From Flaccisagitta enflata (taxonomy: Eukaryota > Chaetognatha > Sagittoidea > Aphragmophora), in the NCBI GenBank assembly GCA_965153355.1, contig OZ231127.1, forward strand, positions 36,952,001 through 37,016,000: DNA of 64,000 nt. The letters are read 5' to 3'. The notes beneath the pieces are model-generated. The model worked only from the letters and a program-made list of their open reading frames with translations, made no database searches and was not told the DNA's origin. This document shows positions 11,978-22,269 of the stretch, in pieces. The position numbers and the translations under genes were made by a program. Position 1 is the stretch's first letter. Every line of letters starts with the position of its first letter.

Positions 11978-12348
11978 TGAACATCTGCTTAATCTCCATC
12001 TTCTTCAGCTTCCTCAACATAATTCGGCAAACAAGCTTGGTCCCTATCAATCAAACCATGAAATTTGCCATAAACTTGTTGATTGGACCAATATTTTGCT
12101 TGAAGATCAACAGCAAAGCAGCAAAGAAAAGGACGGAAACAACACAAACCCCAGCCAACAGCAACAGAAAACCGCTGGCAGCAAAAAGGAAAGCAACCAA
12201 ACTTGGGTTTACATCAAATTCAGACCAAGTGAAATCGTCACAAGAAGAAAAATTAAATGGAATATACATCATCACTAATTTGAGCAACTTTTTTGGGGAC
12301 CGCTGTCAAAACCTGAAAGTCACACATCAATTACCTAACTTCAACTAA
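11940..12348 (+). pseudogene. fragment with two membrane-like segments
   Basis: The frame open through 11965 contains a hydrophobic run (ALLMNICLISIFFSFLNI) and, about 15 residues later, a second (MKFAINLLIGPIFCL). A Lys-rich hydrophilic stretch and NX(S/T) sites follow. Membrane segments downstream of pol are where some Ty3/gypsy elements keep an envelope-like frame, but two adjacent short segments are not diagnostic and no cleavage or fusion features are seen. Breaks prevent a full frame. Confidence 0.3.
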
Positions 12349-12349
12349 A

Positions 12350-14400
12350 CCCAAAGACAGCATATTAAACCCAGAAGCTCAGAAACACAAATTCAACACG
12401 CAAATTAAAATGGCTGGCATCAAGACATTGGATCTCGGTAGAACGACAATCAAAGAAATGACAATAATTCATTTCCATCAACGGCAGCGACATCAGTAGC
12501 ATCAGCAGCATTGACTGCACCCTCAATATTGATTGTTATTGATTGGTATTGTACGACTCCGTTAAGTGGCGCACAGGCCATGGAGATAAACAGAATCGGT
12601 TCATGAAATGCCACAAATCCACCAGACCAGAAAGCCCCCGTCCACATCATGATTACCCGATCTGTATAAGTCGACTATAAATAAGATGGACCATAAATAA
12701 ACTCTGGAAAAATCCATGGACACCTTCAGTGTGAAGACGTCCACAAGATGCAACGCACACAACAATACTTCTTTGCCGCCACCGTCAGTCCAATCACCAG
12801 TGCGACCAAAAATTCAGTGGCGTACAAAGAGACGACAGTCAAGTTGTAGGCCTCATTCACGTATTCGGCGAAAGACTCCTTCAATGCGTCACATGTGAGA
12901 AAACTGTCAATAGGAAGACATGGCGCAAAAGATGCAGTTTCACATTAAAAATCAAAAGACAAACAACAAACATGGTCCATCCTCAGGCCTGAAAAAGGAA
13001 GTGATATCAACATCACATCACCAAAACTGAATTCAGTAAAACCATCATCATGCAACAAGCAAACAACATTTTGTCATCAAAGATGAACAATGGCATCAAA
13101 GACCAATACCAGACTTACACATCATAACACAAACAACAATCATCATCACCAAAATGCAAGAACAACAGTCAAAACACATGGTGATCAAACATCAGCATCT
13201 TTAAAGAAATCATCATGCAGCAAGAATCACAATATGACTAACAACGATTGATGCCAATCAACAGGGACAATGTCAACAATTCAAAAAACAACAACACAAT
13301 CAGTAGACAATACAAGCCAACAATGATTGTTTAAAATCATCTATGAAGAACTATGGTCTTACCTGAATCCAACATTGCCATCATCATGTTTTTCACTATG
13401 TCAATCACAGCAACCACGATGACAATCTTGAGAATCAACAAAACCAACTCATTCAAGAAAAACAACATCAAATCTGCAGAAAACAAATCTATCCCATGGG
13501 GAAACTCCACCTTCCAACAAGGAGCCTTCCATCAATCCGGACACAATCATGTCTTGCTCAATTAGAGACAACTCTATCACATGTACCCTGTCAGTGGCCA
13601 ATTTCAGGGTGCACCACCAACTCAAGAGCAGCAGCAAGACAAATAAGGAGTGTGAATCCATCAACAACACCTCCAAAGCTATCAACAAACATAAGCTCAA
13701 TGAGCAAGAGAAGTTAAATACATCTGATTACCATCACAGTCAGTAACCAACTGTTGATTCACTGAACATCAAAATCGACCTACAGAAGAAGATAAAGACC
13801 TACAAATGGCTCAACAAGGATAAAGACAAGCACAAAGGATCAGCAATTGACTAGAACAAATTGATCAAGAGGACTCCTTGCAAGAACCATAAAGTAATCC
13901 AAATCGCCAAAAGAGCCTCTTCAGACTTAAATTTGCCACCAAAGATCTCCGGTATTCACCTTAGAAGATCACTGGCACCTCATCAACAAGGATTCTCAGA
14001 AAAACATAACGGGCAGCATCGATACATCTAGCAGCACCACTTCAGAAAAGAACAATGGTGAAAAAAAAAAAAAAAAACTCAGCAAAACCCAAACTTTGGG
14101 AGTCACTAAAAGTTTCATCTCCTAGTGTGTCACAGATATTCTTGATGCACTAAAAAGAGATCATCAAAGCACAGATACTAATAGTCTGAAGCTAACCATT
14201 TGTTAGAAATATTTCTGCCCATCAACCACTCCATCAATACAACATGGTCAGCTCAACTCATAACATTCTTCAGCACGCCTAGAAAAGGGTGATTCCAACC
14301 TGAACTATATATTCAATAACGACCAGCTTAAACATGAAAACAACAGAGAATAAAATGATTCAATGAAATTCGACGGGAATACCCCCAATACATTGCGCTC
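12350..14400 (+). pseudogene. 3' part of retroelement block, highly fragmented
   Basis: Still A/C-rich on the plus strand. Short protein-like frames occur at 12716-12898, 13353-13565 (with a hydrophobic run near its start) and 13496-13746 (Cys and Ser/Asn-rich). Nothing was recognised. An A17 run sits at about 14060. The Gly/Ala-rich minus ORF at 12450-12650 is judged a shadow. Confidence 0.3.
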
Positions 14401-14639
14401 CGCTGAAGGTGGCCGACGGGCTAACCAATAGTGGCGCAATCAACGGCTATGACGAAGAAAATGAAACATCTGAACATCAACTCCACTGTGTGCACAAAAT
14501 ATCCTTAACAAATCAATTAATTGAATGAGTTGAAAATTTCTTGTCACAGACGTTAATCTTTCATTGTTATTCTCATAGATGTCATCAGTCGAACTTCTTG
14601 AAATCTTAGTTTTTCTGACAAAAGAACTCTTTTTATTAC

Positions 14640-14965
14640 TGAAATTGAAATTGAATTCAATTCCCAACATTTAATTCCCAGCGTGTCAATTCAACCAACC
14701 AATAAGTTTATCTCCAACTGTTTAATATTCACTAAAAACCAACCTACCTTCACATTACCTTGGAAATTGTTCACCATTTTGATATGATATCATTGCATTC
14801 CTTTATTTCCAAATGTTTCACAAAAACTGTTTTTAAATTGGAAAGTGAATTTAATGCTCAATATGTCAATTCCAACGACCCTTAAATTCCATACTTTCCA
14901 TTTAACATTTACAACAAAAAGAAAATTGTTCACCATTTTGATTCAATGTCACTGCATTCCTTGAT
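14640..14965. repeat. diverged 160-180-bp direct duplication
   Basis: TGTCAATTC occurs at 14684 and 14864, and AAATTGTTCACCATTTTGAT at 14764 and 14923, each followed by similar CATTGCATTCCTT sequence. Spacing is 159-180 bases with indels. It could be part of an LTR or 3' UTR; no pairing with the 5' flank was found. Confidence 0.6.
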
Positions 14966-15155
14966 TCAAACTGTCTTGCTAAAATGTTCCCTATTTCTAT
15001 TTAATAAAAACGGATTCTGCTTTACCAAGGTGCACAGTATCCTTTGGTCGGGGGGAGAGTCATATAGGGAACCGGAACCGGAACCAAACCAGTCATTCTC
15101 AAAACAATCCTCTCTCGCGTTCGGTTCCTCTTCCTCTTTCTCTCCTCACCAGAGG

Positions 15156-15191
15156 CTATAAATACACCCCGGTAATGCGAGAAATCACTTC
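15156..15191 (+). promoter_or_regulatory. TATA-type core promoter
   Basis: GGCTATAAATAC at 15154-15165 is followed 27-30 bases later by TCACTTC, a good initiator-like start. Just upstream are three AACCGG/GGAACC repeats (near 15070-15090) and a pyrimidine-rich tract. It may be the U3/R junction of a 3' LTR of the upstream retroelement or a solo promoter. No second copy is seen in the window. Confidence 0.4.
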
Positions 15192-15317
15192 TCTTCATTG
15201 GAATTCTTGGTTTTCATTTCCTCAAGAACCTCAGAACTAGGCAGACAGGCAGCGTCCGCCACTATTTATTTTACCAAAAAATCAAAAAATTGAGTTTTAA
15301 AATTTAGACCTTATTTT

Positions 15318-15347
15318 CAACACTCTACCAACAGAGCTATTGCGCCG
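15318..15347 (-). repeat. tRNA-like SINE head (A-box end only)
   Basis: On the minus strand, GGCGCAATAGCTCTGTTGGTAGAGTGTTGAA matches the tRNA-like sequence at 54797-54826 at nearly every base and contains a Pol III A-box-like TAGCTCTGTTGG. No B box is found downstream, so this is a truncated SINE head or tRNA fragment. Confidence 0.5.
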
Positions 15348-15382
15348 CATGCAACAAATAGATATCAATTCTCAGTTTTGTT

Positions 15383-15709
15383 TTGAATCACTTGATGTGG
15401 AATTTTATGTTCACTCAATACAATGTACCATCCGCTTTCAGAAAAACTAAAGCTTTAGGTTCTTTCTTCAAACAAAAAGAATATAGAAGGCCCTCTTTGT
15501 ACTGCCCTTATTGCTTCCATCGTACTGTACCGACATCGGATTGTGAGTTGGCTGATAAGAGTTGGGAGCAGGCATTACAAAAGATAAAAAAAGCAACGAT
15601 TCAGCAAACAACGAAAAGTCTTCTTTTATTCTCTCGAGACAACACGCGACAACTTTTTTTCTTAATTTCTTTTTTTTTTCAAAACAGTCGACTGCACGCG
15701 ACTGTATAA
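15383..15709 (+). CDS. hypothetical 108-codon ORF with CPYC motif
   Basis: Begins about 195 bases downstream of the putative start site of the 15,156 promoter. It is not made of simple repeat. Residues ~35-60 contain YCPYCFHRTVPTSDC, a possible but incomplete metal-binding pattern, and the rest is Lys/Gln-rich. The last ~20 residues run through T-rich DNA. No homology recognised; it may be chance or part of an exon. Confidence 0.15.
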   Translation: MNHLMWNFMFTQYNVPSAFRKTKALGSFFKQKEYRRPSLYCPYCFHRTVPTSDCELADKSWEQALQKIKKATIQQTTKSLLLFSRDNTRQLFFLISFFFQNSRLHATV

Positions 15710-15892
15710 TTCAATCCAGGTACGTGCGCTGATCTTGGACTTGTTGGTCGGACAAGTCTTGGCTGGGTTAAACAGCTAACAAGGTCAAAACCCAACTTTA
15801 TGTGTGGCGTGCAAGACTTTAAAACCTTTTAGCTAAGTTTTCAGCAGGTACATCACGTTTTAACCCCTTCCAACCTTTTCTTACCCTTGTTA

Positions 15893-16650
15893 GCCCTTTT
15901 GGGCATCGGCCCCAAAGGAGCCGATGACATGCTTTCACACTTATGGGGAATTTTCTCCTCTTTTGGGCAGCGGCTCTAAAGGGGCCGATGACATATGCTC
16001 TCAGACATACAGTAGAGCATGCCAAAGGACTGAGCAAATATATGCCTTATTGCCAATTTAGAAATGGCTACAAGTTTTTCCATGGGACAGTAACTTTATC
16101 CATAGAGGCTGAAATGCCTTTTTAGCAGGTGCACTCTAGCGGTGCTCCACTGTTTTGGGAATTTTCTCCTCCTTCTCTTTCTCCTCCTTCTCTGCCCCCC
16201 CCCCCTCCGCCCTCAAAGCCCAAATTTCAGCCTCGTAGCTCAAATCCCAACTTTGATACTCAAATTTGGATCTCAAGGCTCAAATTTGAACCTGCACACT
16301 CAAATCCTAACCTAGAGACTCAAATCCCATTAATTCTTAAATCTCATATTCCAGCCTCGAGGCTCATGTCCCTGCCTGGAGAGTCACATCCCAGCCTTGA
16401 GGCTCAAATCCCAGTCTTTAGGCTCAAACCCCAAACTTGAGGCTAAAGTTCAAGGCTGAAAGCATGGCGCAAGTCATTGGCTCCTTCAGGGCTACTACCC
16501 CTCTTATTACCACATCCTTAGGTCCAACAGGTATCGCTGACCAATGACCATCTGACTATTGACCTGTATTGAGCCGCTTACTAAGCGACTCAACAAGAGA
16601 CGGACGGACAGACGGACAAAGCCTCAGATAAAGTTGCGTATCCGCAACTA
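15893..16650 (+). mobile_element. C-type element with pyrimidine minisatellite core
   Basis: Begins with two related blocks (TTTTGGGCATCGGCCCCAAAGG, then TTTTGGGCAGCGGCTCTAAAGG), each followed by CCGATGACAT. It carries a minisatellite core (16140-16450), then GTATCGCTGACCA, a GACGGACGGACAGACGGAC array, ACAAAGCCTC and the terminal hairpin AGTTGCGTATCCGCAACT-AGAAA. Sister copies at 25241 and 37365 share the start and the GGTACCGCTGACCAT block. The 3' hairpin ties it to the A-F superfamily. Confidence 0.7.
16140..16450. repeat. ~20-bp minisatellite (CTCAAATCCCAGCCT-like)
   Basis: About 14 units of GGCTCAAATCCCAGCCTTGA-like sequence with many substitutions. The same unit type, as GAGGCCCAAATCCCAG, fills the C element at 37365, and a cousin (CCCTCCAGACCTCAAAT) fills the one at 25241. 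Confidence 0.85.
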
Positions 16651-16761
16651 GAAATGAAAATGTTGCAAATTAAAAAAAAAGTATACGCCACAAATTCATT
16701 ATTTAAAGTAAGCTATTTGAAAACAGAAATTGAAACTCTTTGTCACCAACAGTTGCTTTCA

Positions 16762-16960
16762 AACAAGGCCGGATACACGGCTGTCCAAGTCGCGTGGGGT
16801 CGGGCACGGGCAGTGATGAAATAGACCAGCTAGACAGTTGAGCAGGAGCTGTAACCCCCAAACCGCCCGAAAACGCCGAAAAAGCCAAGTGTTACCGACG
16901 GACCGACGGACCGACCGACGGACAGAGTGGGTTGTAGAGTCGCGTGCACGCGACTAAAAA
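16762..16960 (+). mobile_element. complete A-type repeat
   Basis: Head AACAAGGCCGGATACACGGC, 5' motif AAGTCGCGTGGGG, central GAGCAGGAGC block, ACCGACGGACCGAC array, CAGAGTGGGTTGTAGAG, then the perfect palindrome AGTCGCGTGCACGCGACT and A5. 5' motif and 3' stem agree (AGTCGCGTG). Confidence 0.9.
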
Positions 16961-17174
16961 TTGGAAAACAGAGTCAGAGATAATGTTTTTGTTTAAAAAA
17001 AAGGTTATTTCTTTTCGAAACGAGCCAAGCAATGAAATTGTAAAATTTCATACTTTGAAAAGTTCCATATTATTTGTTTTCTCTTTCTTAACTTTTTTTC
17101 TTTGATACTATCGGAAATCAGAACAGGTTATGCAAGAAGTCATATTGTAACTCTAAATCGCTGGATAGGTAAAT

Positions 17175-17260
17175 GAAACAAGGCCGGATAGATAAAGATA
17201 CCTATTGCGTCGATTGCTCCGCCTGACTTTGCTGAATCATCCCCGATTAAAGCTATGCGT
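17175..17260 (+). mobile_element. A-type 5' end fragment
   Basis: Only the head AACAAGGCCGGATA is recognisable, followed by unrelated sequence, so this is a truncated copy or a chance-preserved head. Confidence 0.4.
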
Positions 17261-17444
17261 TCCGTAGGTAAAGTTGAAAGACATTCATTGTAGCTGAAAT
17301 GTTAAAAGATTCTGGAAAATGAACTAAGTCTGAAAGAACCAATCAATCATGCGTTCTAAAGGGACAAAAATGAAAAATAAAGGAAAGAATACCAATGAAG
17401 GCGGCTAATCGCCGTAGGAAAAAAGACGTAAATGCTGAGAAAGA

Positions 17445-17562
<118 letters not shown>

Positions 17563-17773
17563 GAGAAAAACTTGGGATTACAATACCGTTGCGGACAGAC
17601 TGCTTGGCGTCATCTGTAAGAGGAGAATTAGCTCTTTCTTAGCTATTAATTTCATGCGTAGTACTATTCAGCCCCCAAAGCTTATCAACTTTCCCAAACG
17701 CTTCATGAGAAAAAGGAAAATCCAAAAAACTCTGCAGGACTCAAAAAGACCGAATGGACTTCGTCTCTTCGAC

Positions 17774-17978
17774 TTTTTTAGTCGCGTGCTACGCGACTCT
17801 ACACCCCGCTTTGTCGGTCCGTCCGTCGGTCCGTCAGTCCGTCGGTCGGTTCCACTTTACTTTTTTGGCGTTATTGGTTTTTTTGGCCATACTGCTCCTG
17901 CCCAAATGCTTCAATGACCTCAATTATAGCCCCTGCCCACCCGCACGCGACTGGGGTAGCCGTGTATCCGGCCTTGTT
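17774..17978 (-). mobile_element. complete A-type repeat
   Basis: On the plus strand it begins TTTTTTTAGTCGCGTGCTACGCGACT (stem AGTCGCG with loop TGCTA), then CTACACCCCGCTTTG, a GGTCCGTC array, CACTTTACTTTTTT, CTGCTCCTGCCC and CCCCTGCCCACCCGCACGCGACT, ending GGCCTTGTT. All modules are present. Confidence 0.9.
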
Positions 17979-18486
17979 CCAAATAAGTCTATATTCATCA
18001 TTCATTCAATCCATTATTACAGGTTGGAATGGAGATGGGCATTTAGCGTGCCATTACATTCAATTCAGACAAATGCGTCTTGAAAATTTTAAGAACGTGG
18101 GAAAATAATTATGACCAAATAGGCTGTGAGTACAGTCGTACTTATATTTATTTCTTTTTTGACGACTCAGACATACAAATTATGGAGAAGCGGAAAGCGC
18201 CGCTTCTCGGAAGCAAGAAGACAGAGTCCAGCTGGGTAAAGATAAAGTCACTAACTTCAGATCAGGGCGTTCTGAAGTTAACGACTTCACTGATTTCAAA
18301 GCTCACTTTCTAAGCAGGTAGATCTTGCAATATGGCATTAAGGAAAAAAAATGTAATCACGTATAAGAAGAGCACTTAAATGGTTTTCACAAATCATTTC
18401 TATATTGGATAATCTAAAGCCTATCATTTTTAAGATTGATTCAATTGAAATTCACTTGATTTTTCTACTTGTCGGAATCTTGCAAG

Positions 18487-18624
18487 AACAAGGCCGGATA
18501 CAGGGCAATCCAGTCGCAGATGGTTAGGCAGGAGCATTAATGCAAAAACCGCTCGCAATTCAAAAATGTGACCAACCGACCTTCCAACACCGCAAGGCGT
18601 AGAGTTGTGTGTACGCGACTAAAA
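18487..18624 (+). mobile_element. A-type repeat, GTCGCGGAC variant, decayed
   Basis: Head AACAAGGCCGGATACAGGGC, 5' motif AGTCGCAGATGG, then AAAAATGTGACCAACCGACC, GGCGTAGAG and a mutated hairpin AGTTGTGTGTACGCGACT-AAAA. It sits head-to-tail with the next copy, two bases apart. Confidence 0.85.
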
Positions 18625-18626
18625 GT

Positions 18627-18777
18627 AACAAGGCCGGATACACGGCAATCCAGTCGCGGACGGTTGTGCAGGAGCAGTACTGCAAAAATCAGTCGGAATT
18701 CAGAAACGTGACCGACGGACGGACCGACAGACCGACCGACACGGCAAGGTGTAGAGTCGCGTGTCCGCGACTAAAAA
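18627..18777 (+). mobile_element. A-type repeat, GTCGCGGAC variant, complete
   Basis: Head AACAAGGCCGGATACACGGC, 5' motif AGTCGCGGACGG, GTGACCGACGGACGG array, GGTGTAGAG, hairpin AGTCGCGTGTCCGCGACT and A5. The 5' AGTCGCGGAC is the exact reverse complement of the terminal GTCCGCGACT. Confidence 0.9.
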
Positions 18778-18825
18778 TGTATGCTTCCCGGAAGCTTGGA
18801 AGATTATGTATCTGTTTGACGTTAA

Positions 18826-20060
18826 TATTTCACCGACACCATCCGTTCAAACTACCGCCAGGTAGTTTTGAGTAATGCTCTAGACTTTTTGTTTGTTTTC
18901 AGTCTGGATGGACTTCCTGAACTAGGATCCAGCTTGAAAAAAATCTTTCTTGTGGCGCCTTTTTAAAAAAGTCCAAAATTTAAAATATTTCACCATATTC
19001 TGCATTCAGAATTTACTAAGCTTTAAAAAAAATAATTTTAGATAACAGATTTGTATTCCTGATAACATTTCCTTTCATTTGATAGGTCGCAATGTGTGTT
19101 TTTAGTCGCGTGAACGCGACTCTAGAAGCCGCTGTGTTTTTTGAAATATGGCTCTAATCTTCATTTTAAAGGTACTTTAGGGTACTTAAGGGTACTTTAG
19201 GGTAATTCAAGGTACATTAGGTACTTAAGGGTACTTTAGGTCGGTCGGTCCGTCCGTCCGTCTGTCGGTAACCAAAATAGATTAAAACCTTTTTATTCAT
19301 TTTTAAGGTCATTTAAGTCATTTTGAATGTAAAATAAATCATTTAAATTAAATTCAGTCATTTAAGGTCACTTAAGTCACCCCTTAAGTCACTTAAGTCA
19401 CTTAAGTCACTTAAGTCACTTAAATCACTTAAGTCACCTCTTAAGTTACTTAAGGGTACTTTAGAGTACTTAAGGAAACTTTAAGTACTTAAGGGTTTTT
19501 TAGGGTACATTAGGTACTTAAGGGTACTTTATGTACTTTAGGGTACTTCAGGGTACTTTAGGTATAAAGATAAGTATTTTTAGGTAATTATTAGTAATTA
19601 TGTAATTACCTTGATTACCTTAATTACCTTTATTACCTTTATTACCACGCGACTAAGGTTTGTTGACCTTGTTAAGATAGAATGAAATTTTCAATTTTTT
19701 AGCTACCATTGCAAAAAACTAAGCTTTACAGAATGGTGGATAAGAAATAAAAAAATTCATTTCTTTTTAAAAATATACAGTGCGACCTGTCAAATGAAAG
19801 GAAATCATATCAGGAATTCCAATATACTATCTAAAAAGACTTTCTAATAGTCCAATAAATTTTGACAGCAAGAGAAGATGAAAAATTATTAATTTTGGAT
19901 TTTTCTCAGATGGTGCTACATGAAAGATTTCTTTGAAGCTAGATCCTAGTTCAGGAAGTCCAACTAAAGTGTAAACAAACAAAAAATCCAGAGTACTACT
20001 CATAACCACCTGGCAGTAGTTTGAAGAGATGGTGCCGAAGAGTAAGGTCCTTGGAATGAA
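18826..20060. repeat. long inverted repeat with a D element between its arms
   Basis: Left arm about 18826-19095 and right arm about 19775-20060 are imperfect reverse complements. Markers are GGACTTCCTGAACTAGGATC (18910) against its complement near 19945, CCATC...TTCAAACTACCGCCAGGTAG near 18840, and CCTTTCATTTGATAGGTCGCA at the inner end. Arms are roughly 75-80% alike by eye. The 576-base D repeat fills the centre. A minus ORF (19827-20069) in the right arm is protein-like but unrecognised, so the arms may derive from a transposon. Confidence 0.75.
19098..19673 (-). mobile_element. D-type repeat with GGGTACTTAA minisatellite interior
   Basis: Minus-strand element. Its 3' hairpin is at 19100-19121 (AGTCGCGTGAACGCGACT), followed by an interior of GGGTACTTTA/GGGTACTTAAG repeats, a GGTCGGTCCGTC array, a second interior of AAGTCACTTAAGTCACTT repeats and ATTACC repeats. 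The 5' end reads CCACGCGACTAAGGTTTGTTGACCTTGTT. The head is AACAAGGTCAAC rather than AACAAGGCCGGATAC. Confidence 0.75.
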
Positions 20061-20268
20061 TTTCCGCAATATGATTTAAAGATTCAATAACCATTCTAGT
20101 GAATAATCATTCGTTGGGAAGTACTTCGTTCGTAGAGCAGAAAAGAACAATCAAGAACTTGGTTTAACGTTGAATCAGTTAATTTATTCGCAAAATGAAC
20201 CAGTAATAACTGACTAGAAATAATCACGATCGGGGAAATCGGCCATGTGAAAAAGAGCTAAACGGGAA

Positions 20269-20516
20269 AACAAGTGACGCGGGGTCACAATATCGTTGGG
20301 GACGGGTGGACAGGGGCATCCAACCCCCAGCCTCACCCAAACCACACCCCCAACCCCCTCCAACACACACACAAATAATTCCAACTGCAGCATTATGTAT
20401 ACGCGTTTTTACGTTTTTTTCAAGCGCGACAGACGGATGGACCGACGGACGGATGGACCGACGGTCCGACGGACGGACAAAGCCTCTCATAGAGTTACGT
20501 GTCCGCAACTAAAAAA
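20269..20516 (+). mobile_element. E-type repeat
   Basis: Head AACAAGTGACGCGGGGTCAC, then ATATCGTTGGGGACGGGTGG, a C-rich CACCCAAACCACACCCCC stretch, an ACGCGTTTTTACG block, a long ACGGACGGATGGACCG array, ACAAAGCCTCTCATAGAG and hairpin AGTTACGTGTCCGCAACT-AAAAAA. One stem base is mutated (AGTTACG for AGTTGCG). Confidence 0.9.
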
Positions 20517-20640
20517 GGAGAAAAAGAAAAAAAGAAAGAGAGAAAAAAGGAGAAGAAGCAGGAGAAGAAAAAGGAGAAGAAAAGGAAAAAGAAAAAGAAA
20601 AAGAAAGGGGAAAAGAAAAAGAAACAGAGAGAGAGAAAGT
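20515..20640. repeat. purine-rich GAAAAA/GAAGAA tract
   Basis: Irregular GA-rich low-complexity DNA abutting the A-tail of the E element. It could have grown from that tail. Confidence 0.85.
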
Positions 20641-21061
20641 GCTAGAAACATCAGCTGGTTTGATTGAATCTGATACGTCAGAGGGCAAACCCGGGCAAAC
20701 ACAAAACGTCAACAAAAATAGAATGCCAATGACAAATACATTGCGCTGGGTTGACCAACAATTTGATTGACCCCTATCATCAAAAACTCACCAGCGCAAG
20801 CAAATTGGTGAAAACGAGCAAGCAGATATGCACCTTTTTGCCATGATGTGAAGATTTGCATATCCAGAAGAAGGAGGTATTCTTGCTCTCGATTTGGGGG
20901 CCGCGGAAACCCCCCAAATTACGGGCCGTTTCCACGGACAAAAGTGGTGACTGATAAAAAAGTTTCAGTAGCAACTTTCAAAAACAACATGGGTGAGCAC
21001 TTCCCGTTACCACGGTCCGTAACCACGGCTGTTGTTTGATGGCGTGGCCACTTATGGTCAA

Positions 21062-21175
21062 CACTTGATGCTCCTTCTTCTCCCCCTCCCCCTCCTCCTC
21101 CTCCTCCTCCTCCTCCTCCTCTTCTTCCTCCTCCACCACCTCCTCCTTCACCACCTCCTCCTCCATGGATCCACC
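21062..21175. repeat. (CTC)n microsatellite
   Basis: Imperfect CTC/TTC triplets with CACCAC interruptions. Confidence 0.9.
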
Positions 21176-21258
21176 ACTCTTAAGGATGGATTAAAGCCCA
21201 GGATTTCACTTCGCGAATCAGTCGAGTGTGTCTCTCTCATATTTTTTAATCAATACTA

Positions 21259-21385
21259 TTTCTAGTTGCGGACTCTATGAGAGGCGTTGTCCATTTGTCC
21301 ATTGGTCCATCCTTCGGTCTGCCACGCTTGTTTTGAAAACGCGATAAACGCGAATTTATGATTCTGCAGTTGTGTGTGTGTGTGA
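21259..21385 (-). mobile_element. E-type repeat, truncated
   Basis: On the plus strand: TTTCTAGTTGCGGACTCTATGAGAGGCGTTGTCC (3' end with a collapsed hairpin), a short TCCATTGGTCCATCC array, then GAAAACGCGATAAACGCG. The head beyond a short GT run is missing. Confidence 0.65.
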
Positions 21386-21505
21386 CTAATTATCCATTCA
21401 CGCGCACTCGATATCACTGTCTCATAGGCAGGGCCCACGATAACGATTTCCACAAAGAAGACTGCATTTGAGTGGAACTGGCCGTTCGTCACCGGCGAAT
21501 TTCAG

Positions 21506-21508
21506 CAA

Positions 21509-21539
<31 letters not shown>

Positions 21540-21660
21540 CTTCTTCTTCTTCTTCTTCTTCTTCTTCTTCTTCTTCTTCTTCTTCTTTTTCTTTTTCTTT
21601 TTTCTTCTTCTTCTTCTTCTTCTTCTTCTTCTTCTTCTTCTTCTTCTTCTTCTTCCTCTC
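21506..21660. repeat. (TTC)n microsatellite
   Basis: About 50 triplets with a TTTTTC interruption near 21590. Confidence 0.97.
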
Positions 21661-22095
21661 TCTCAGCGACAGTTTCCAATAACCCATAATCTCCAACTCA
21701 TCCGTAAATTTTAAAGCATGCTGTCTAATCAATGTGGACGAGTATCAAGAAATGAAAAAAAATAATAATAATAAAAAAAAAAACATGATTAAATACGTCG
21801 GTCTCAATGACAATGTATCTGATACGATTTGGTTAGATTCGGCAAACGGCGGCTCAACTATCCGAATTAAGTTCACACCCTGTAAAACTGATTTTATACA
21901 TATCAATAGAGATAAAACTAAGACTTGATATTGCCATTTATAATAACAACAATAAAAATGCAAAAGATAACCACTGAATCCCCAATTGTTAAATGAATCA
22001 TGATAAATCAGTGTTTTCCGAATCTAACGTATGATCATGTAACATAACAAACGAATGCAACTCAAACCAAGTCAAAGCGGCAAGAAGTATAAATG

Positions 22096-22140
22096 AACAA
22101 GGCTAAATAGGCCAACGTTGCGTTCTCTATAAATGAACAT
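22096..22140 (+). mobile_element. F-type 5' end fragment
   Basis: AACAAGGCTAAATAGGCCAACGTTGCG matches the F head AACAAGGCCAAGTAGGCCAAC; the rest is missing or fused to ATGAATGA repeats. Confidence 0.5.
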
Positions 22141-22269
22141 TTTTTATGGATGAACACTTTTTTAAGACTTTTATGAATGAACATTATCATTCAGTGAATG
22201 AATGAATGAATGAATAAATGAATGAATGAATGAGCAAATTAAAGAATGAAAGATTTGATTGGTGTTGTT

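Larger units (their letters stand above)
2560..14400 (+). mobile_element. decayed Ty3/gypsy-like retroelement block
   Basis: An approximately 12-kb block with a plus strand rich in A and C and poor in T, nearly free of the microsatellites that fill the rest of the window. Short plus-strand ORFs follow each other in changing frames. In the 3' part, RNase H-like, H2C2-like and integrase core-like segments occur in the order expected for a Ty3/gypsy pol. A-rich plus strands are common in retroelements. I could not place a reverse transcriptase, primer-binding site or paired LTRs. The boundaries are set by composition and are approximate. It could instead be two elements or an element plus a captured gene. 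Confidence 0.6.

Noticed and set aside
16951-16960. Classical Helitron 3' end (CTRR after a hairpin)
   Set aside because: The hairpin reaches into the CTAA, whereas a typical Helitron has about ten bases between hairpin and CTRR, and no TC 5' end is seen. The HINE/Helentron-like comparison fits better.
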